Below the pieces are notes generated by a model. That model was not told the DNA's origin and did not search any database. It saw only the letters and a list, made by a program, of their open reading frames with translations. DNA of 64,000 nucleotides, taken from positions 3,038,001 through 3,102,000 of the forward strand of contig JAQGEQ010000071.1 of NCBI GenBank assembly GCA_034620365.1, written 5' to 3'. The stretch's first letter is position 1. Each line of letters starts with the position of its first letter. The translations under genes and the position numbers were made by a program. Shown here piece after piece: positions 59,041-64,000 of the stretch. The stretch comes from Pegea sp. RAD2-039. Taxonomy: Eukaryota; Chordata; Thaliacea; Salpida; Salpidae.

Positions 59041-62000
59041 TCACTTTTTCTTCGCTTTTGATTTGGATAGAGATTTTCCATTCTTACTATTATCGCCTTT
59101 TCTTTTTTTGCTTCTTTTTGTTTGAGGAGCACACTTCTTAGCGGAGTCTATCAGATCACCCACAAGCAGAGTCTGCTCTTCTGTGCTTCTGATGTTTGAT
59201 GGATCAATCGTGATTACAGTTCCAAAACTCTTCTTGACTTCATCAACTTTAGCAACTTTTGGCTTCATACTTTCAGGAACTTTTTCTAGTTTCCAATGAT
59301 ACTTTCCAGTGAGCATGTCTTCAAGACTTGGTGGTTCTGTGCTGTTTACATCCGCCTCATCTGATTTCATAGCTTTCATACCATCAGGCAAGAACATTTT
59401 AACCGGATTCCATGTAATTTGACTCCGATTATCATCAGCAGTAGATTGAGGTTTAGGATTCCCAAAGAGCTGGGTTGCTTGTGAGGTCTCACTGCTAATT
59501 TTCTGAGTAGATTTCAAATCTTTGTAGAAAATTGAACTAGAAGAGTCATGAACATTTGAGATGCAATTGTTAAAAATTATCTTTTGTTGCTCACTCGTCA
59601 TACTTTCTTTTGTTGTTTCAACCTTTTCTTCAATATCTAAAGCATAATTTGCAATGACTTCGTCCAATGGGCTATCAATAATATTCCGCAAAATTGAATG
59701 GATTTCAAGGACATTTTGTCGAACAAGAGGAGGCAAAGGATTACAAAGAGCTAGAACTCCCTGAGCATCACGTGGCATAACCTCAGCTATTTGTATCAGC
59801 ATATGATTAGGTAGGACATATCCTATACTTTCATCTTCTCTTCTCGCTAAAGAATCCCTCCAAGCATACAGTTGTTTTAATGCATATAACTGATAATGAT
59901 TCAAATGTTTCGATTTCTTTCTAGGATTGCGGTTGTAGCGAGATAGCATTTCACGATGAGTCTCGTGGGTCAATTGTGTTTTGACAAATCGTTTAAGACA
60001 AATCTTTTTGCTGTCATACAGTACTGCCAACAAAGATTCTTTACCCCCATCATTACAATCAATCAATTCATTTCTCATTCGATCATAAATATACAACAGA
60101 TAGTGGGTGTCACCCTATAAACAGGAATAATCATTAAAAATTGAAAAGTAAGTGATGTTGGTGATTAAACCTGGGCATAGTTGATCAATTCAGAAGTTAG
60201 AGGTCGGACTCTCCAATCTGCTAATTGATGTTGCTTACTAACATCAACTCCGCAATAGTGCTCCAGTAAGTACTTCAGTGATCCCCGACTTAATTCCAAA
60301 CTTTTAGCTGCTATGTCTGCCATCAAGAAATTTGTGAGTTTTTAGTTTTAATGTAAAACTGTTCCTACTAACGAGTATCGAACATGTTGACGACATATAA
60401 GCCGAAATCCCGTTGCAACCAAATAATATCCATATTAGACCCATGAAACACCTAAAAGAGTTTTTGGAAACAAAATTGTGTGACTCTCTGATATAAACCG
60501 ATCTCATATTACTTTAAGGATTTTGGGATCAGTGAAAACTTCATTCAAAATATGCAAATCAGATCGCAAAGCAATAGTATCAATAATATAATCTTTTTCC
60601 CGAGTTGATATCTGTGAACGTAAACAGTAAAAATCTGAAAAAGCAGTGGGAATGGTTGATGTGATCACCTGCATCAGACATGTGATCCCAAGGTAGGATC
60701 TGTAGCTATGATGTTCAAGATCAACAGCAATTTCACTCGTCAATTTCAATTCTTCAACAACTGTTTGTAAATCTTCAATTGTGTCAGTGATATTCTCTGT
60801 ACTTAAACTAATCATTTCACTGTACCTGAAAACCACAACTTACATCTAGATGATATATTTTGTAGAAAAACTTTGGAACTTACATGATTGGCTCCAATTT
60901 TGTCAATTGCCATTCCTCGGGCTTAAAACTTGTAATTTCAACTTCATATGGATGATCATATACCGACATATCTTCTTTTTGATTGTTTTTAAGACTATTG
61001 ATAAGATTTGAAACCGCAGGAGAGACATCATCATCAACTGGATCTACACAAAAGTCACCAAAATCATCAATGAATATTCCAAGACCAAGAAAACTTTGCT
61101 GCAGGCAAGTCTTTACTACCAGCAACTAATTACCTTACAATAATTAGATAAATGTCTTAAAAATCAAACTGATTTAAAATTATTTTCATAATATTTAATT
61201 ACTCTTCAATGAATCGTTAATCATTCATAATTAATTTCTAATGAACAAATGTACAACTGTCTCCTGATTACTTGAGTTGATATCAATTAAAGCTTTAGGC
61301 AGTGCTGTAATAGCATGAGGTTTGTAGGATATTTTTGGAATAAATGGAGCTGTAGAATTATCAATCTTATCCTTAAATTGAGTTTGAGGTCTTGGTATAG
61401 AAGTTGAATGGATAAGTCTAAAACATCAAAACAATTAGTGGATTAAACATTTAAAGATATCAAAACTTTTTACCTATACTGTGTTTGGTTACCATTTCGG
61501 TCATATTTATTCCATGAAGAAACTATTCTATTATGGTCAGCTTCTGGTCTGTAAATAAAGAGTTTATTAAGATGATTTATTTGTGATAAGCCTAATTTAG
61601 AAAGTTTATAGCTACTAATTTCATGTTAATACATTCAGATTGAATGCTTTAAATTATAAAAACAGTTTCTAAGAATTAAATTAATTAATTGACAAATTTA
61701 AAGTAAACAACAATCAATACTTTATAAATTTCAAGAAAATGTAAAAAAGTATGAATGATATAAAAGTATGAAGATAATTACATTTTTAATTCATTTTCAT
61801 TTTCACGTTTTGGTTTATTAATCTCTTCAATCATACATTGAGCTTTTTCAATCATTACATCATTACATTGGATGATACTTTCAGTCAAATCATCTATATC
61901 AATACTATTATCAGAGGCTAATGCACTAAAGGATTCCTAGAAATTGAAATTATTGATATTAATATGTGGAAAATAAAAATAATAAACTTTCTAATTAAAC

Positions 62001-62486
62001 TTTGAGAGAAAATTCTTTATAAGATATATTTAAATTTAATGCTGTTTATAATTATCTCTAAAAGATTATAATAAAAAGTTATTTGATTACATTAAGGCAT
62101 AAAAAATACTTATTTTAATTATATAAGTTTAAATTATACAAAAACTAAAATTACTTACAAAATTTACAAGTAAAAATAATATAATTAAAGGTTGTTTAGA
62201 TTTAAATATTTATTAATATCAATAGATATAAATAATAATAATATCAAAAAAATATTTTTTATCTTACCTTTAACCCCTGTTGTTTTAATAAGCCTCCAAT
62301 ATTTGTAAGTATATTATGTCTATGTTCTTGTACAAATTTAACAAAACTTGGAAAAGTTCTATAATATTCAAAGTCATCATCCTTTGGTAAATAATGTGAT
62401 GACTTCACCAATGGTGGAATATTTTGAAAAATTTCATTTATGATTCCATCTATAGGAGATGATTGAACAACTTTCTGATCAGTCAT
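59041..62486 (-). CDS. EXOSC10: EXOSC10/Rrp6, nuclear exosome 3'-5' exoribonuclease
   Basis: Trims and degrades rRNA, snoRNA and other nuclear RNAs with the exosome core. Exons in transcript order: 62486-62268, 61936-61782, 61548-61474, 61417-61272, 61043-60884, 60825-60669, 60611-60513, 60451-60373, 60316-60171, 60114-59041 (stop TGA). Phases agree and give 769 residues (human 885). The N-terminus is the PMC2NT domain that pairs with C1D (YYRTFPSFVKFVQEHRHNIL). A linker block RPQTQFKDKIDNSTAPFIPK is family-typical. The DEDD-Y nuclease shows D287 and E289 (AVDLEHHSYRS), D345 (GSNMDIIWLQRDFGLYVVNM), and Y410/D414 (YAQGDTHYLLYIYDRM). The HRDC domain (about 482-555) reads HYQLYALKQLYAWRD and REDESIGYVLPNHM. 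The tail is Lys-rich (KKRKGDNSKNGKSLSKSK), suiting a nucleolar protein. The fourth nuclease motif reads QGD where human has RDD; the catalytic Tyr and Asp are kept. Confidence 0.97.
60612..60668 (-). other. EXOSC10: 57-nt intron in the EXOSC10 nuclease domain that reads open
   Basis: GTGATC donor after ..TCLMQ and TTCACAG acceptor before ISTREKD. Its length is a multiple of three and there is no in-frame stop, so retention would insert 19 residues between two conserved strands. Human EXOSC10 reads CLMQISTR without a gap, so it should be spliced out. Confidence 0.85.
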
Positions 62487-63487
62487 TTTTGAAAACCCTA
62501 ACTAAAACCAAGTTATAGCCAAGACTAAAAAAAAACAAAATTTATTCATTATAAAAATTGTGTCTACCAGTAAATGAGAATAATTTAATAAATTTATCTC
62601 CTTCAAAAAATTTCCAGACTTTTTTTAACAGATAAATTAAAAACTTAATTAATTTAAAGTTTTAACAAACTAATTATTAGTTTCTGAATAAAATCAACAT
62701 TAAAAATAAAGCATAAAACAGATTAGAAAGAACTTAACAAGCAATTCAATGCTTTACTATAAAATAATGTTGAAATTTTCGTGGTAGACTAATTTTACTC
62801 TTTTCGTAAATGTTTGAAGCTATTTATTCCTTTATTTTCTTTGTAAAACTGTCGTTAAAGTTTAATCAGAAAATCTTTTTTAAGTCAATAAAAAATTAAG
62901 TTCAAATTTTAGAAAATAAGCAATATAAATATCAATTGAATCGCTAAATATAAAACAAAATTTGTAGGTCATTCAAAGCTCATAAACATAGATTTACAAA
63001 ATCAACCTTCTGACAATGACCTAAATGTGTTTAAATTAATTAATATTTTAATCTGTCTTATATTGCTGTTGTGTTAATTTAATTACAGTTTACTATATAC
63101 TTTTAACGGTGGTTCTCAACAAGAAATTTATTTTATACTTATTTTCATATTTATAAAACAAAAATCTCTTATTTTACTTAGTAGTGACATGAATTGTGGT
63201 AAAATACTTATAATTAAGCAATAAAACCATCCAAAAAGTTCTGGAAATTTTTGAACTATTTCATAAGTTTTGTATAAAATAAACATCTAGGTAAACTAGA
63301 TTGAAAGGTTAACTTATCATCTAGTCAAATGAAACTGAATTTTTTTGGTAACTTGAAAACTGAAGGGAAAAATGATTTGAGGATATTCCAAATTTTGAAA
63401 AATCTGATATAAAACTGATCTAATTTATATATAAAAAATATTAAAGAATCAATTGTTAATACCATATTTATTTTATTCCTTATTTAA
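62487..63487. other. Region upstream of EXOSC10, AT-rich
   Basis: It holds the EXOSC10 promoter and leader on the minus strand. No further gene is seen. Confidence 0.55.
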
Positions 63488-63868
63488 GCTTTCTCTGTAG
63501 TGTAGCGTATTACACCAGTATAATACGCAGAAGGTACCGGGTTCGAGACCGAGCGGACACATTTTTGTGGCAAAACCCATGTAAAAGGGCCTTTTAGTCT
63601 GTTTTAAGATATAATTTCTAAAAGATGCAAAAGTCAGAATTTAAAGCCGGAGTTGGAGCCTCGTAGGCAGCTTGTCGCTGTACTTAATATCATTTTGGTA
63701 GCTTCAGCGACGCCAGTTAAACGTTGCCTCATCCGCTGCATACCTTGTTAGTGTGGAGAGTGAAATTCTGTTGTATGGGCAACAACTGGATTTCCATAGA
63801 TTCAGTCCTGGCATTCAATATGGCTGTTCTCAGCCAAAGCAGTTTATACTATACTACTACTATTTAAG
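63488..63868 (+). mobile_element. tRNA-derived SINE
   Basis: The head has Pol III promoter boxes: an A-box-like TGTAGTGTAGCG (about 63497-63508) and a B box GGTTCGAGACC (63540-63550), about 30 nt apart as in tRNA genes. The ends of the tRNA-like part do not pair as an acceptor stem, so it is not a working tRNA. A G+C-richer body of about 290 nt follows and ends near a short tandem tail (TATACTATACTACTACTATT), the usual SINE 3' end. I saw no second copy in the window and cannot name the family. The 3' limit is approximate. Confidence 0.65.
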
Positions 63869-64000
63869 CCTTGTAATTTTTGTCAAATTTCCTCATTATT
63901 ATTGATATATATTTAGGTAAAGTGCCTTAAAGTTTTACTCCATCTAGTTTTACTCCAGATTATTAATACCTTATAAAGAAAATTAAATCAACAATTATAG
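63869..64000. other. AT-rich end of window
   Basis: Nothing recognisable after the SINE tail. Confidence 0.5.

Noticed and set aside
63488..63560. A functional tRNA gene
   Set aside because: A and B boxes are present, but the ends do not form an acceptor stem and the anticodon arm is poor. The following body and tail fit a SINE.

Overview
The window is AT-rich, intron-rich eukaryotic nuclear DNA. The genes are metazoan: p140Cap/SKT, a fused PAPS synthase, an A1CF/RBM46/RBM47-type RNA-binding protein, ZNF207/BuGZ, EXOSC10/Rrp6 and a metazoan-type 7SL (SRP) RNA. The AT-rich background, very short (49-57 nt) introns beside multi-kilobase ones, and a tRNA-derived SINE fit an invertebrate. I cannot fix the phylum from sequence alone. 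Exon limits below were read by hand from GT/AG sites, reading-frame phase and remembered family alignments.

Layout. At 1-1211 (+) is the 3' end of an unrecognised gene with a coiled-coil C-terminus. From about 5131 to 30720 (+) lies a p140Cap (SRCIN1)/SKT (KIAA1217) orthologue: five small 5' exons spread over 7.5 kb, a 12.8-kb intron, then a compact 3' part. At 34787-35643 (+) is a small three-exon gene with a PTB/PID-like domain. At 38802-45354 (-) is the bifunctional PAPS synthase. At 48128-51406 (-) is the three-RRM protein. At 55212-57405 (+) is ZNF207/BuGZ in two exons. At 58455-58752 (-) is SRP RNA. At 59041-62486 (-) is the nuclear exosome nuclease EXOSC10. Near 63488-63868 is a tRNA-headed SINE. 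The rest is AT-rich intergenic or intronic DNA with no supported gene.

The genes are housekeeping or signalling loci and do not form one pathway. SRP RNA and EXOSC10 are on the same strand about 0.3 kb apart but have unrelated jobs.

The most notable signal is in the PAPS synthase gene. Two tandem exons of exactly the same length (139 nt) and phase encode two different versions of the same 46-residue segment of the APS-kinase domain. This is the layout of mutually exclusive alternative exons. Other points are two introns whose length is a multiple of three and which read open (51 nt in p140Cap/SKT, 57 nt in the EXOSC10 nuclease core), a strong internal donor in an RRM exon, a departure from the GNRA loop in SRP RNA helix 8, three CRE palindromes in one coding exon, and two rare kB palindromes.
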